A DNA stretch of 64,000 bases from Mercurialis annua (taxonomy: Eukaryota > Streptophyta > Magnoliopsida > Malpighiales > Euphorbiaceae). The notes under the pieces are model-generated. The model was given only the letters and a program-made list of their open reading frames with translations. It was not told where the DNA came from and searched no databases. This document shows, one piece after another, positions 24,333 to 41,291 of this stretch. Position 1 is the stretch's first letter. Every line of letters begins with the position of its first letter. The stretch covers positions 8,310,501-8,374,500 of the forward strand of contig NC_065574.1 of the NCBI RefSeq assembly GCF_937616625.2, in the 5' to 3' direction. A program made the position numbers and the translations under genes.

Positions 24333-25452
24333 CACTACTAGAAATCTGTCATTTAGCGACGGATTTTTCTGTCGCTAAATGATATAAATCCGTCGCTAAA
24401 TGGCTTTAGCGACGGAGCTATATTCCTGGTCGGTAAATCATTTAGCTACGGAAAGAAAAAATTAGTGACGAATTTTAAAAAATTTAGCGACGGATTTAGC
24501 GACGGACTTTAATCCGTCACTAATTTTTTTTTTAAAAAATAAAAATAAAATTAGTTTTTTTAATTAAAGCTAAAAATGAAATATTATTTAATCTATAGCC
24601 CACGGTCACCCACCCACCCGCGATAGGTAACCTATCATCATCCTCCAGCAATTTTCGCAAACTTCACAGTAGGTTACCCATCCAACAATTGCTCTCAGCC
24701 AAACCTCTTTAACCTTCTAGTTCCCCCACGCATAACTCCATCTTATCCAGCTCATATTCTTGATACATATCTATGTATATTATATTTAAATATAACTAAA
24801 AGGAACGAATATTTACTCCCGCAATTAACAACGACATTATAAAATAATTATTTTTTAAATAAATAATTAATAAATTATTTTTTAATAATTATTTTAAATA
24901 AAAATAACAAATTATTACTTTTACACTTTATTATCGCATTCTAATATAATAAATTTTCTAATAAATGGTAATTTTTTTAATAAATTATTATTTTTTTATA
25001 AATATTTATTTTTTATACATAATTGATTTTTTAATAAATAAATAATTTATAATAAATAAATAATTTATTAATTAATAAATAATTTATTAATAAATAATTA
25101 TTTTATTAATTAATAATTATTTTATTAATAAATAATTATTTTTTAACAAATATTTTTTTTAAATAAATAATCATTTTTTTAATAGAATTAATACTTTTAG
25201 CGACGGATTCTGAAATCTGTCGCTAAAAGTGAGCATTTAGCGACGGATTTTGAAAACCGTCGCTAAATGTAACACTTTTGCGACGGGTTTTGAAATCTGT
25301 CGCTAAAAGCGAAAAAAAATTGGCGGGGTTTGTCCCGCCATTTTAGCGACGGAATTTCCGTCGCTAAATTTGATTTTAGCGATGGAATTTCCGTCGCTAA
25401 ATTTGATTTTAGCGACGGATTTACGTCACTAATCGACAGTTTTCTAGTAGTG
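24333..25452. mobile_element. Complete non-autonomous CACTA (En/Spm) element
   Basis: Starts CACTACTAGAAATCTGTC and ends GACAGTTTTCTAGTAGTG, flanked by the 3-bp duplication TAT (24330-24332 and 25453-25455). Both subterminal regions carry TTTAGCGACGGA repeats in direct and inverted orientation. Length is 1,120 bp. The centre has a GC-richer piece (about 24598-24760) that may be captured DNA, then a very AT-rich TAATAAATAATT segment. No transposase ORF is present. Confidence 0.9.
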
Positions 25453-27945
25453 TATATATTTTTTTTATTTATAAGCTAATAAATTAATTTATACTGATTG
25501 TAAGTCGAGTGGATATATCACTCGTCGTATGTATAGAAGTCAGAGGTTTAAGCTCCACATTGCGCGATATATATCTATGTCCTCAATTATATATATATAT
25601 ATACAAGAACGAAACTCTCGCGATACTTCGGGTCGTACTTTTAAAAAAAATGAAATCAGTAATATTGTTTTATACAATTTAATATCTCAATTATCTACTA
25701 CTATAACGAAAACAATAGGCTCACCTTCTTTTAAATAAATAATAGTATATGAAAATATATTGTTTTCAATTAATAATGTTTTTGAGAATTAATTGGCAGA
25801 TTACTTGAAAAATCATCCAACATGAAAAGAGGATCAATTTGCTCCTGCAAATAATTAAAATTGAGCAGTTACAGCAGTTGGCCTACAAATAATGGATGTT
25901 CATACTCATTTCCGTTGCATATTAAATAATTCACTTCATGCCTTAATTTTTTTTAAATGGATCATAATACAATTGTGTGAATATCAACTTTATACAAATA
26001 ACTGAAGCTACATTGATCCACTATTTCAAAACAAAAAATCAGATTTAAGAACCCAATTATGGCTTAGGTCAGTAATTCCAAATCGACCTTCATATGACCC
26101 AAGAATGCTATCACTTTTGCTGGGTATAGTAAAGAGGAGTTGAATTAAACCACAAAGTAACAAAAATATAACATTTGATTATTGAAGACGCAAAGTAAAA
26201 GTCCAAAATCATGTCTAGTATTTATACTGCCTTGGGCAGGCCGGAAGATGTGGAACAAATCAGGAGTATAATGAGAGTTTGAGGAATCAGCAATGAGCAG
26301 TGTAGTTGGATTGAACTCAAGAGTCATGTTCATGTGTTTGTCGTTAGAGATCAGTTGCATCCCTCAATTGGAGATATAGGAACAGAAATACAAAGATTGA
26401 GTAAACAAATGAAGGAAGAAGAAAACCAACCTGCTTATCAAAATATAGTATTAATAATATCTTATATAATATGAAGTTCAAAAGTTCACAGTAATATATT
26501 ACAGATAACATCGCAAGAAAACATTAGGACATAAGAACTTAGTCTGTTTTAGTCTTTTTTGCTGCCTGAATTGAAGTTGAAGACAAACTGTCATCGGCAA
26601 GTTGTAGCATTCTCCGAACTCTAGGCGAGGATAGTGGAAAACCACTACCGTGAGTAAGAAGTTGAAATGATGACGCAGCTGCAGAGGTTGGGCTTTCTTT
26701 TTTTATAACCATTGTAAAGAGATGAAGAAATGAAAAAAAAAAGTAAAAAGGAATAGACTTTTACAAAGCAAGGCAGCTGTTAAAACGTTATCATTAATAA
26801 ACAAATGTTGTGTTTATATTAAATTAAAATTTGAGCTGTCACAATAGTGTATGAGTTATCAGGTTTATTAAATACAGATATTGGTTTGTGTTAAATACAA
26901 ATGTGACTTGTCATAATATAAATGAGTAATGTCTCTTAACATGCATACACTCTCTATTTGACATCTAGCAAAAATGAAACTGATAATTTAAATAGAAAAC
27001 AAACAAAAGAAACACAAAAGAAATGAAGGGTAGAAACGGAATATTTTAATTATTAATGGGTAAAAGGGTAACGTTGAGTCCAAAACACTGTTCCTTCACA
27101 GTGTTTTGGACCCAATTTTATAATATAGAATAGATATATGTATTTGTGTGTGTAATGTTATATATTTATGTTGGAAAATACCTCTTCTGTCTGTCTATTT
27201 GGTTCTTAAAGTATTTTTTGTCGTTATCCGGTCCTTCAACTTAGCAAAAAACATTATTCAATCCCTAGCTGACAAAAACGACACAGTTTAGGGTCACAAT
27301 TTGCATTTTTAAAAATAACAAAACAATGTCGTTTTTATCATCAAGAAACTTGGAAATTCGTTTTCTCTTAGTTGAAAGACCAGATAAGGACAAAAAATAA
27401 TTTAAAGACCATATAAATAAAACGGGTATAGTTTAAGAACCTGAAAATAAATTATTTCATCTATGTTTGCACATATATTGTGATCTTTGCATGTCATCGT
27501 TGATGATATATAAAAGAAAAGAATCATTTATGCATTTTAAATTTGACTTTAAGATTAAGTAAGTTCTCAACGTCCAAAAAAATTCAAATATATTCTCAAC
27601 ATCTTAAAAATGAACGAGTATGCCTCTATTTTGATGCATAAATGAGACGTTAGGGGTCTGATTGTCAAAATCGGAAGTCTGATTCACTTTTTAAGAACTT
27701 AGAAGAATATTTGAATTTTTTTCGGACGTTGATAGCTTATTTAATCATGAAGCTAAGTTATAGGGACATAAATGACTATTTTCCCTATTATTTTAGTTGC
27801 GTAAGGGGCTTATCTGCACCTTTTAACTCTTATTTTCATACGCATCTTCAATTTTCATCTATTTCTTGCTTCCATTGCATCTCAATTCCACACAACAATA
27901 CACAATCCCTAATCCCCAATTTTTCCTCTCTTTCCCCCTCTTCAA
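25453..27945. other. Intergenic region upstream of SRP54, with MITE-like inverted repeats
   Basis: Inverted repeats occur at about 27191-27443 (GGTTCTTAAAGTATTTTTTG and its inverse) and about 27556-27740 (CTCAACGTCCAAAAAAATTC and its inverse). A near-perfect palindrome around CCAAAACACTGT lies at about 27080-27113. One small minus-strand ORF is listed separately. Confidence 0.5.
26539..26712 (-). CDS. Possible small ORF or gene fragment, 57 residues
   Basis: A minus-strand ATG ORF of 57 codons begins MVIKKESPTSAAASSFQLL and ends TSIQAAKKTKTD. It is serine-rich with a basic C-terminus, and its composition differs from the AT-rich surroundings, which lets it stand out. I do not recognise a family. 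It could be a terminal exon, a captured gene fragment or chance. No splice partner was found in the neighbourhood, and it is not associated with a neighbouring transposon boundary. Confidence 0.25.
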   Translation of the reverse strand: MVIKKESPTSAAASSFQLLTHGSGFPLSSPRVRRMLQLADDSLSSTSIQAAKKTKTD

Positions 27946-27967
27946 AAACCCTAATTTCAAACCCTAA
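27946..27967 (+). promoter_or_regulatory. Two telo-boxes (AAACCCTAA) in the SRP54 5' region
   Basis: AAACCCTAA occurs at 27946-27954 and 27959-27967, 36 bp before the ATG. Such boxes are common near transcription starts of plant ribosomal and translation-related genes. Confidence 0.7.
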
Positions 27968-28002
27968 CTTTTCCAAACCGAATCCAATTCAAGAAATCGA
28001 AG

Positions 28003-31507
<3,505 letters not shown>

Positions 31508-32349
31508 AAGTGTGATCAAATTTGTACCAATGAGATGCTTTAGATTCCGGTTATGAAGCATAGCTCGGCAGGCAAAAGAGTTTAACGAGCAAATCAAGGT
31601 GATCAACCTTTCAGCTGGACAATTCTTGGCAGTTGATGTTTTTTTGTTTTATATAATCTCCTTTGGTACAGCTATGTTTTATACTTTTAACAGTAGTTGG
31701 CAGTTAACATTTGGCCGCCTTTTGTACGTATTCAATTGGAAAAGGAACGAATTAAATTATATAAAAAAAAAAAGAAAACAGAACAGGAAGAGTTGTTAAA
31801 GTGTATGTTATGGAATTTTCATCTGCAGAGTCAGTAAAAATTGAAAGTTCAGTTGCCTAGGAGAGAATTTGTTTTTGAATAAAATGAGCACTTGGCTATC
31901 CATAGCTATTAGAATTTCTGCTGTTTCACTTAGCTTTAGATTCAATACTGGTCGACTTGCTTTGATTGGAATCAAGTAATCAGTCAATGTTGTAAAATTC
32001 CAAGTGCTTTATTATTACCTCAGCCAATTTATAAGCTTGTTACAGATTTTCCAAAATAGCTTTTCATTTTTCTATAAAAAGTTAAACTGTTTAGAATTAA
32101 AATATGACAAAACTAGAAATTTAAATATTCTTTATCAAAAAATTCAGACTCAGGTATTCTTTATCAAAAAATTCAGACTCAGGGCTAAAATATCTATCAA
32201 AATTGTGCCGAACAGGATCATATTTTATTTACACCAAATTATTCAAACAATTTATACAACACTACTGATACTGTTCCTGGCAATCTATCTCTATAACATT
32301 TACACAATCACAGTATTGCATTTACTTGATAAACAAGGTAAAGTTCATC
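31508..32349. other. Convergent 3' intergenic region between SRP54 and the PX-domain gene
   Basis: About 840 bp shared by the 3' UTRs of two convergent genes. A short direct duplication CTTTATCAAAAAATTCAGAC occurs at about 32130 and 32159. No further gene is seen. Confidence 0.6.
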
Positions 32350-35300
32350 TCATCTTTCCAAGAATTTGCTCAAAACTGTTTCTCTAGTAGCAGTTTCCTC
32401 TTTCTCGTCTTCTTTTTCCGAGTTTATATTTTCATTTATAGTACAGCGAATTACTGAATTTACTTGCATCCTCAATCTTGCATTGTCAACAAATATGTCA
32501 GTCAGCAACTTCTTCAGCTTGTTATCAGTTGTATTTTCATCTAGCCCCGCCACATAATTTTCTACATCTTGTGACAGTAGCTGCGCCTGTTCAAGTATAT
32601 CGAGGAAGATAAAAATAACATTACAAGAAAAATAGACTGCATGTGCCAGGTTTTCATTTTTGGCTATGAATAAAAACTGGAATTCACCTCTGCAAGGAGG
32701 AGCCCAATTCTGTTGTCGGATGTTGTCAAGAGGTCTATCGTATCGGATGGGGATGAGGTGTCCAATATCAATCTATGCCCCTCTTTAATGAAGAAATTAA
32801 CACTACATTCTTGAAGTCTATTTTGAAGAATTTCACACTCATGTAGCAACCTAGCATTGGCAGCGGTTACAGTCTCTGTTCTTTGCTTTTCGTTTTGAAG
32901 AACTTCCTGTAAATAGTCATACAACAAAACCCGAAATGAAACAATGAGTACGAATATCACCCAAAATTAATCCTTTAAAAATACCAATGTACCAACAGCT
33001 AAAAGAGAAGTGAAAATAAATTACCTCTACTTCTATTTTTTCTTTCACCAGGCAGCGAAGCTCTTGTTTCAGATCTGACTGGGAGCTTCGAAGAGATTTT
33101 ACCTCCTTGACAAGAAACTTCATATCTGCTTTCGATTTCAGCTCCAGCTCGTCATGATGCTTATGCAAGTTCGCAAGCTCTTCTCTTGCAGCTTCCAACT
33201 GCTTCAATAACATTTCATTCTCCTGAATGGTGGAAACTTGTACAGACTCAACACGTTCCCTTTCATCCTGAAAGTTTTCATATATTGTTTGGTAATACTA
33301 GTCAGACTCACTGGCAATAGAACAGAATCTATTAAACAGAAAGGTTATTGTATAGCACAAACCTGTTCAGATTTCAATTTCAGCTCTAGCTCTAAGCACT
33401 GCTTACGGAGTTCTTCCGCATCCCATTGCATCTGTGTAAATCTTTCCCTTTCAGATAAAACAACTTGCTGCATGTTTTCTTTACAACTATTACTAGTAGT
33501 CTCAAGATCCACTTCCAAATCTTTAACCTACAAGAAAATCCTTTAATTCAGTTGCAAACAGGGTGTTGAGATTTGAAATTGCATTGTTTATTTTCCCTTA
33601 TAACAACGATAGTTATTTTGAAAATAAGCCGAGAATTTCAGCCATGAATATAAATGCAATTACAGATATAGTTTAAATTCATGTAAAATGAATTTTTTTT
33701 TTATCAATCCAATTATACTGTTGAGTAGAAATCTTCTTTGTATAAAGTCAACAGAGAGCGCTAAACTTTAGACCACTTTGGTCAACAAAATTAGTGTTTT
33801 CTTCATCATGCAATGAAGCCTTAATACAATATATAATATATGCGAGGAACAGGAATATAAGGTTATAGTTGCTTATATACTGTGAATTCAAAACAATTTA
33901 ACAAGTATACATATTAGTTTCAAACAATCCATCATCTCATAAGCACTAGAACACAAGGAAAACTAAACATAAGGCTTGCCTGAGAACCATACCCCCAACT
34001 GAGAGAACAAAAGTGTATTCTTAAACATCAAATCGAATCTGCTTCATAAGAATTAGTTTATTATATAAGGGATCCTAATGTAAAAGGTCTCCGGGCTAAA
34101 TCAAATCTACCTTAGATACATCCAGGCAATACATAGCATAAGGATACGTCACTAAAAGCCCCAAACAAGTCCACTCTATATCAGACTTGCACCTTAAAAG
34201 AATCCTACTAAATGAAATTGTAAAAGCTTATGAATAAAAATTATTGCTCCTTAATAAAAAGGCCAAGCAATAAATTTTACTAAACATAGGGAACAGGAAT
34301 TCTTAGCAGTAATTACATGAGAAGTTAAAATGGCAGACTGACAAATAAAAACTATTTGCATGATAATTTTGAAAAGATAAAAGGACAAACAGATTAATTG
34401 GCAAGAGAACTTTCTTGAAATTCACCACTTCTACACTCTACACTCTACAGCATATAGGAAACAAATAATGAAAAATCTAAATCAATGCAAACAAAAATTT
34501 AAGTTGCATTTGCATACTTGCATATGTCCTGTCAAATATGTTTGAAAGCATACCTTCGTTGTCAGGAATTGCCTCACAGCAATTTCTTGATTTAATCTGG
34601 CTATGAGATCCTCCATGTCTGTTTTTGCTGCATCTAGTCTCTGCTGGACAGTATTAAGAACCCTATTCAACTTAGGACGCTCATCTGATGGAAGGGCAAC
34701 TAGTAAATTTCTGGGGAACTGTAAATTAGAGCTTACTGGAGCACCTGCTGGAAGATCAAGGGAGTCTCTGCCAAACAAATTACCCATACCCAAATTTGGT
34801 ATATCACCAGCTTTTGTAGAACTTAAGTCACTACCGACACTCTCTGTTGATAGTCTCTGGAAATGACCATCTAGTGTTTGATACTCATCTCGAGGCAAAG
34901 GCTCATTTCCATCCCCAAAAAAATATTTACCTTCAGAAATATTATCAGAATGCTTGTCGCTGCCTGTGATATTTTTCTCTCTTCTAGCATGCATTTTCCG
35001 CAAGGATTCCAGATTATGCAGTATAGAATTTTGGTTAAATATGTCTTTTCTAACAACTGTCTCCATTGGATCAGTAATATTTTGCTCAGAAGTGGAAGTG
35101 TCCATTCCCAAATCAACATTGTTACCTCGTGAATGGCTCGATGGTCCAAGTTCCGATATCTCAGGAAAATCATTACCATGATCTGATGCAACTGATAAAT
35201 TACCAAGGGGAAGAGAAGCATCTGAGTCAGTATGGTCAAGACTTGAAGGAATAATGTCAATAGTTGAAGAATTTGCATACAAGCTTTGCTGATTTACATC

Positions 35301-37808
35301 ATCAAAATCTGAAAAGGATAAAAGTTGCATGTTAGTTAAAAAATATTCCCATTTAAGCACTTACAAATTATTACTATAACTTTACAACATCCCTTGAACT
35401 CAGGCATTGCATGTCCCAGGGTCAGACAGACCTATTTTCTAAAAAATTAGATTTTCAACTAACTGAAGAATAAAATGAAGTGTGAAAATGTCATGGCCGT
35501 ATCCAAGTCCCAAATTCAGATATGGGTGCTTCATCTAAAGTCAACATTTTAAAACCATAAATATGTCAAGTTTTTGCTCAGAGTTCAGCTAGAAAGTCCA
35601 ATGTTATTTTAATGGTGTGTCAAGAAACACTTACATGACCTTACAGCAGCTTCTAGTTCAAGAAATGTTCCAACAGGAGCACTCCTTGATATATCAATAT
35701 CTGATAAAAGCTTTTCTATCAAATCCTCCAAAGAACACCTCCGCTGCAAGATAATAATCATTTTGAGATTATCATTATTATTAATATTTTTTTAACAGGA
35801 AATTATTTTTTGTTATATCTGAAAAGAAGATGCCCACTACTCAGCACCACAAAAATAATCATTATGTAATATGCCATCTCTCTCTTATGCTACATAAGAA
35901 TAACTTAAGGAAAAAAAATGAAAATGCCACGTATAAACCAAATTTAGTGTTACAGTCATGGCCATAAAAAAAACATTTGATGTGCTAATGAGAAGAAGCA
36001 GCTACAAGATGTCACCATAAAAAAAACAAGCATATTATCTGCTAATGAGAAGGAGCTGGTAGGTCTCTCCAAATTCATGAGACCTTTAAACTAGCTAAAA
36101 GCATATAATATCATTTTTCACTAGTAATTTAGATCTACTGCCAAACTTGCAAAAAACATGTATGTGCATGTTCTATTTTTGTTTCTGTGGGACTCTGTTG
36201 TTTCTTGCTTTGGCCGTTGCAGTGAGGAGGAAGGGGGGAAGAGATTAATTCTCTTCATGTGCATAGAGAAAATGTCACTTTCTGATCCACTGCTTTTAAA
36301 GTTGTATATTCCAAAGTTTGACTATCAATGTATGTAAAATAAGAGCCATGAAGTGAAGAAAATGGGAAGAGGACCTACCTCCTCCAGTAGCACCCCACTT
36401 TTCCTTCTCATAATCCTTTTCGGAGGAGCTGGAGGTAGAGTTTTCTTAGGAAACGCCTTCTTAAGCTGCAAAAAATAGTAAAATGATAAATTCCTCCAAA
36501 TCACTAACCAAATGACATGAAAAAAGTTGCACAATGCAACATCTCAAAAGCAGACAAAAACTCTAACAGTGAAGGTAAACTTGGCATCTCACTCACTTCA
36601 GAAAGAAGATTCAAAAATTCTCTGTATCTCCGCAAAATCCCTCTAGTGGTGGTGATTCCTTCTGGTGATTGTATACCAACTTGGACTCTATAAAACTGTA
36701 TTAAAAATGATAACAAATTAACAATTATATGAACTAAAAGGGAAAAAAAAAAAAGTCACTGACAGCAAATATTTCTCGGATTGTTTAATCAACCAAACAT
36801 TCAAGTCAGCTCTTAAAATACTATTGCATTTATTCCCGAATTTTATAGCTTTCAATAAAAAGATTAAAGATGAAGTGATAAACTAGTTTAATTTGAATAC
36901 GAAAAAATATCTGCGAGAAAACATACAACGGCAGAATCTGAACCTCCTGGTTTTGATGGATGACTCCAAGAAGGAACTGTGACACAGTAACTCCATCCTG
37001 TATGAGGGTCATGTGGCCAAACGGAGTCTCGCCCATCCTACATTAACCAGAATTACATGTTATAAAACCATAACAATTGAACACAATCGCAAATTGCATA
37101 CACATTTCTCTTCAGCACACATTATCTAATTCTACGACTACGACCAAACTAATGATGTTTTTAGTGACTGCCTATCCACTATAACCAAATTAGAAATACT
37201 TCAGTTTCTACTAGCCCTAAACTAATCACACTGGATCACTAAAAGCTCAAGTATAACTACAAGAATTAGAAATTAGAGCACTGCTGGCCTTAGGTTCAAG
37301 TTCAACCCCTTAGCTGCTATTAAAATCTGACATTCAAGTTACCACATACATACCCACCGAGGCGGACCTATGAAGAGTTTACGGTGGGAGATGCCCACCT
37401 TTTAAATTTTTTAAAAATACAGTTTTTTTCGCCTTGTCCACTTTAAAATATAAAAATTTATATGTCAATTTTATCTCGTCCTTGTAAAAAATTTATGGGT
37501 CCGCTGCTAAAAGCTTAAAAATATGAGATTTTGAGGCGTACCCAATTACGAGGAGGTAGACTCCAGTCCATTCCCAAAGGCAGAGGCGAAGTACCGTCAT
37601 GGCGGTGCCTCGGTGGACTCTTAGGCGTCACTGTTTTAGCAGTGCTATTATCCTCATAATAGTAAAAATTATCGTTATTACCGGAATAGAAGTCCGACGA
37701 TGAAGAAGAGCGGTGATATAGATGATGATGTCGGGATATTGGATGACTTATCGGATCTGATAAATCTGCAAAGTCGAATAGAGACAGGTCGTGTGTGTAA
37801 TGATTCAT
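32350..37808 (-). CDS. PX-domain coiled-coil protein, EREX/EREL-like RAB5 effector
   Basis: Ten exons on the minus strand: 37808-37542, 37037-36927, 36695-36597, 36465-36379, 35743-35635, 35308-34554, 33527-33363, 33267-33025, 32906-32688, 32586-32350. All are GT-AG and in phase, giving 763 aa. The N-terminus is His/Ser-rich with [19 protein letters not shown], a signature of the plant EREX/EREL family. A PX domain follows at about 105-222, with RRYREF and LPPAPPK, the positions that bind PI3P. A low-complexity acidic linker (about 226-410) and then a long coiled coil from about 420 to the C-terminus complete it. In Arabidopsis EREX is a PI3P-binding effector of canonical RAB5 on endosomes and aids vacuolar transport; the same role is inferred here. 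The first in-frame ATG is at 37808; upstream codons lack an ATG. Confidence 0.9.
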
Positions 37809-40800
37809 TTTTTCTATAAAATTACGATTATCGTTCTGAGTTTCCGTCTCCGACAACAAAAGGAGCGGCGTTCATTTTCAGTTCAGACACAAGCTTTTTC
37901 TTCTTTCTTGTTTTAATCTGTTATTCATTCTCAGTTTCTGATTATTGGGCCAGCCCATCTTTTTACTCCACTAAAAGAACAACATTGTCTCATTTATGAG
38001 CCCATCCTCTTAGCCATTTAGTAATTAGTACTTTTTTTCTTATCAAATAATTTTTGGGATAAGGGGTTGGATAATTATATGAAGAATGCCGATGATCAAA
38101 GTGTACATTCGGAAAATCAATTCAATTCCGACGGGAAATGATTTTGGAATTTACAATGTGTTTCATGGATATCTCACTCAAATCGATTATAGAAAACAAA
38201 ATGGAATGATCGGTACTGATTCAATAAAATTTATATATCTAATATCATTTTTAATGTTATATTTTTAACTAAATTTAATTTTTTTCCATATGGATTTAGT
38301 ACACTAGTCATTATTATTAATAAAAACAAAAAAAATGTGTAAATATTTAAAGAGTCGATGATATAAAGAAGATAGGTAAAATTGGTAGATAATTACCATA
38401 ATAATTAGTACTAGTTGCCGTAGTAATTAATTAAACACTTCCTTTTATCATTTAGCATTGGAGAGAAAATTACAACTGCATGTTAAATGTAGCATTTTGC
38501 CATTTTTAAAATAAAGTTAATCCCAATAAAATAGCAAATGTTTACGTAGTTTGTCAGCTATAACCCAACCTTTCAAAATCGGCTATTTTAGTCTATTTTG
38601 GGATATTTGAAACCTTTTTCTAACCATTCGCAAAAAAAAAATTTAAAAAAAAATCATTCGTAAATGGTTAAACTAGCCGATTTTGATTGATTTCGCTAGA
38701 AAAGGTTTCAAATATCCCCTATCAGTCAAAATCGGCTATTTTAGCTCACCCACGAAGCGAAATTTTCGGTTTGATTCACGAATGGATAGAAAAGGTTACA
38801 GATATCCCTAAATAGGCTAAATTAGCCGATTTTGAAAGGTTTGGTTATAACTGACAAAATAAACGTTTGGAATTTTATTGAAATTAAGCCTTTTAAATAC
38901 TAAATATAGCATAAAATATAATATTGTAATTAGAGATGCTTTACATATCAAATTTGAAACTTTTTGGAAAAACAATTTATCATCGGAGAGGATCGTTTGT
39001 AAGAAAATTGAATTCATGATCTAGCAAAATATTGCTTAGTGTTTATATCATTTTGATTATAGTTCATATGTGAAGATTTCTCACTTTTTATTTGAGTAAT
39101 GAGTCATTCATTTTTAAAAGTTGTAGACCTTATTCAAACTTTACACCAGACCGATAACCGAAAATAAAACAAAAATAAAAAATAAACTGATCGAACCAAA
39201 CTTATAACTAAATCAAATAAAGATCATCGGTTCGATCGGTTAATTTGAGCATTCCATATGCTTGCTCACCCTAATTGATATAAGATTAGTATATAGTGAT
39301 GATTTAATTAAAATTCTCTAAAATTAGGTCAATTGCACACTTGTTCTTTTAGTATATATTTATATTTCCTGATTAATATTTGAAATTAATTTAATATATT
39401 TGTATTTAATATCTTAAGTATTATTTCATGCGCTATAAAAATACTCTTGTGGGTGTAATTGAACTTATTGAGAAGAGTTATGGAATAAATTATTAATAGT
39501 AGATTAAATTGATTTATATATATCCGAGACACAAATTTAAGGATTCAAACGACTCTGCTTATTTTTTTATATGCAAATATTTTTATTGAATGATTTGAAG
39601 GAAACACTAGTACACAAGGACTGGGGTACCATGCAGAAGCATAAATTAACAAATTCATGCATATTTTTATTACCATTCCTGTGATGGGAAAGATTAGTGG
39701 TCACATGCAACCATGTGAGGAGATGGGTTATTTTCATACTCTCTCTCATTTTCTTTCTTTGGCTTGCATTATTTTCACCAAGAACACATAAGTTTTATAT
39801 TATGCTCAAATTAAGTATGGCATACAATTAGTGGCAGAATTAAAAAATGAAAAATTATTAATAGGAGAAAAGAATGTATGTGAAACAATTTAAAGAAAAA
39901 AGAATACCGACAAAAATAGGAAATTGTTAGACGGCTTAATCATTAAAAAATATTTCATCTTTTGGACTTTTTCCGTGTATGATTTAAATTTTTAAAATCT
40001 TCATCTTTTAACTTATTTTAATTTTTAGTTTTAATTTTAGTCAATTTATTAAATTAGAATAATTTTTTTTAAATATACGCTTCATACTATTTCATGTTTA
40101 TAAATGTTAATGGTAAAAAGGCAAACTAGAACATTATGAAAGACATATATTTAAATTTTTTTTTCATTTTAATTTAAATAAATAGCTACTATTAAAACTG
40201 AAAAATTAAAAAATAGACTAAAATTAACGATTTTAAAAATTTGTATCATAAACAAAATGTCAAAAGATAAAATATTTTTAAAAGATTAAACCTTATTGGA
40301 AATAACATGTGACGACGACAGATTATAGTAGCATAAATTGAATGAGTAAAGGGTCATTGTGGTCCTTAAATTTATGGATTATATTTATATAAACCAAACT
40401 TGATTTATTTTGACAATTTAGTCTATAACTCTCCAATACACAAATTAGAATCAACATAAAATATTAAACACAAAAATTACTATGATTGATTTCACATGCT
40501 TTAAAAACACAAGTGTGAATTACATTATGGATTGAGATTTTCTCAAGTTCAATGTTCACGATGTACACCGTTCATTACAAAATGAACGGTATAGATTAAT
40601 TTGATTAAAATTTTACTTTTTTGATCTACACCGTTCATTGAATGAACAGTAGATCGTGAACATGACCCTCTTAACTTTAAAATAAACTTGAGGAAATCTC
40701 AATCCGTAAGTTATATGTGGTCGGTTTCATAAATTTGAAAACCGGCCTTTCATCTCCAAATTGAATTATGAGACTTTAGCTTAGATGCATGTCATAAATT

Positions 40801-41045
40801 AAAAATGAAGATTAAAGGGCAAAATCCAGGCAATTGTTGTTTGCATATAAAACATGTAGTACCAAACCCTACTGAGCAGTAAATTAACAACTCATAAAGC
40901 ATGTTCTTTCGATATAGTCCACCTACCTTTTCATAATTAAACCCTACAAATTATATAATTATACAAACCTTACCATTTCCCTTATTTCAATTCACTGTGT
41001 TTTCTTATCATCAATCTATTTTCATGTCCATCATATAATTACAGA
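37809..41045. other. Gene-free stretch upstream of the PX gene; two foldback elements
   Basis: A foldback element at about 38515-38895 has arms that include AACCTTTCAAAATCGGCTA and its inverse; related arms occur at about 62630-62885. Another at about 40521-40713 begins GGATTGAGATTTTCTCAAG and ends with the inverse. No ORF with protein-like composition was found. Confidence 0.5.
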
Positions 41046-41050
41046 CTCTC

Positions 41051-41058
41051 TATATAAA
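41051..41058 (+). promoter_or_regulatory. TATA box of the MIR396 gene
   Basis: TATATAAA lies about 145 bp before the mature miRNA. A (CT)n tract at 41115-41132 follows, as is common in the 5' parts of plant MIRNA transcripts. The transcription start is inferred near 41085. Confidence 0.5.
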
Positions 41059-41178
41059 TATATACAGTGGTCCAATTCTTCATTTTACAGCCAACAAAAT
41101 TTAAGACTCTCCTATCTCTCTCTCTCTCTCTTCTATTTTTCTTTCTTGGAATTCTTCATTTTGAAGCTTGAAGAAATT

Positions 41179-41291
41179 AAGTCCTGTCATGCTTTTCCAC
41201 AGCTTTCTTGAACTTCTTCTTTATTTTCTTTATGTTGATGTGCCATAGAAGTTCAAGATAGCTGTGGGAGAAGATGGCAAATCCAGGACTT
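41179..41291 (+). ncRNA. MIR396: MIR396 precursor (miR396b-type mature sequence)
   Basis: The 5' arm holds TTCCACAGCTTTCTTGAACT plus a final T at 41195-41215, identical to plant miR396b as I know it. The 3' arm GTTCAAGATAGCTGTGGGAG (41251-41270) is the star strand, with one internal U-U mismatch and G-U pairing. Outer stem AAGTCCTG (41179-41186) pairs with CAGGACTT (41284-41291), giving a 113-nt hairpin with a loop of roughly 35 nt. Known targets are GROWTH-REGULATING FACTOR mRNAs; miR396 limits cell proliferation in leaves and other organs. Mature-strand position on the 5' arm and precursor length fit the family. Confidence 0.95.
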
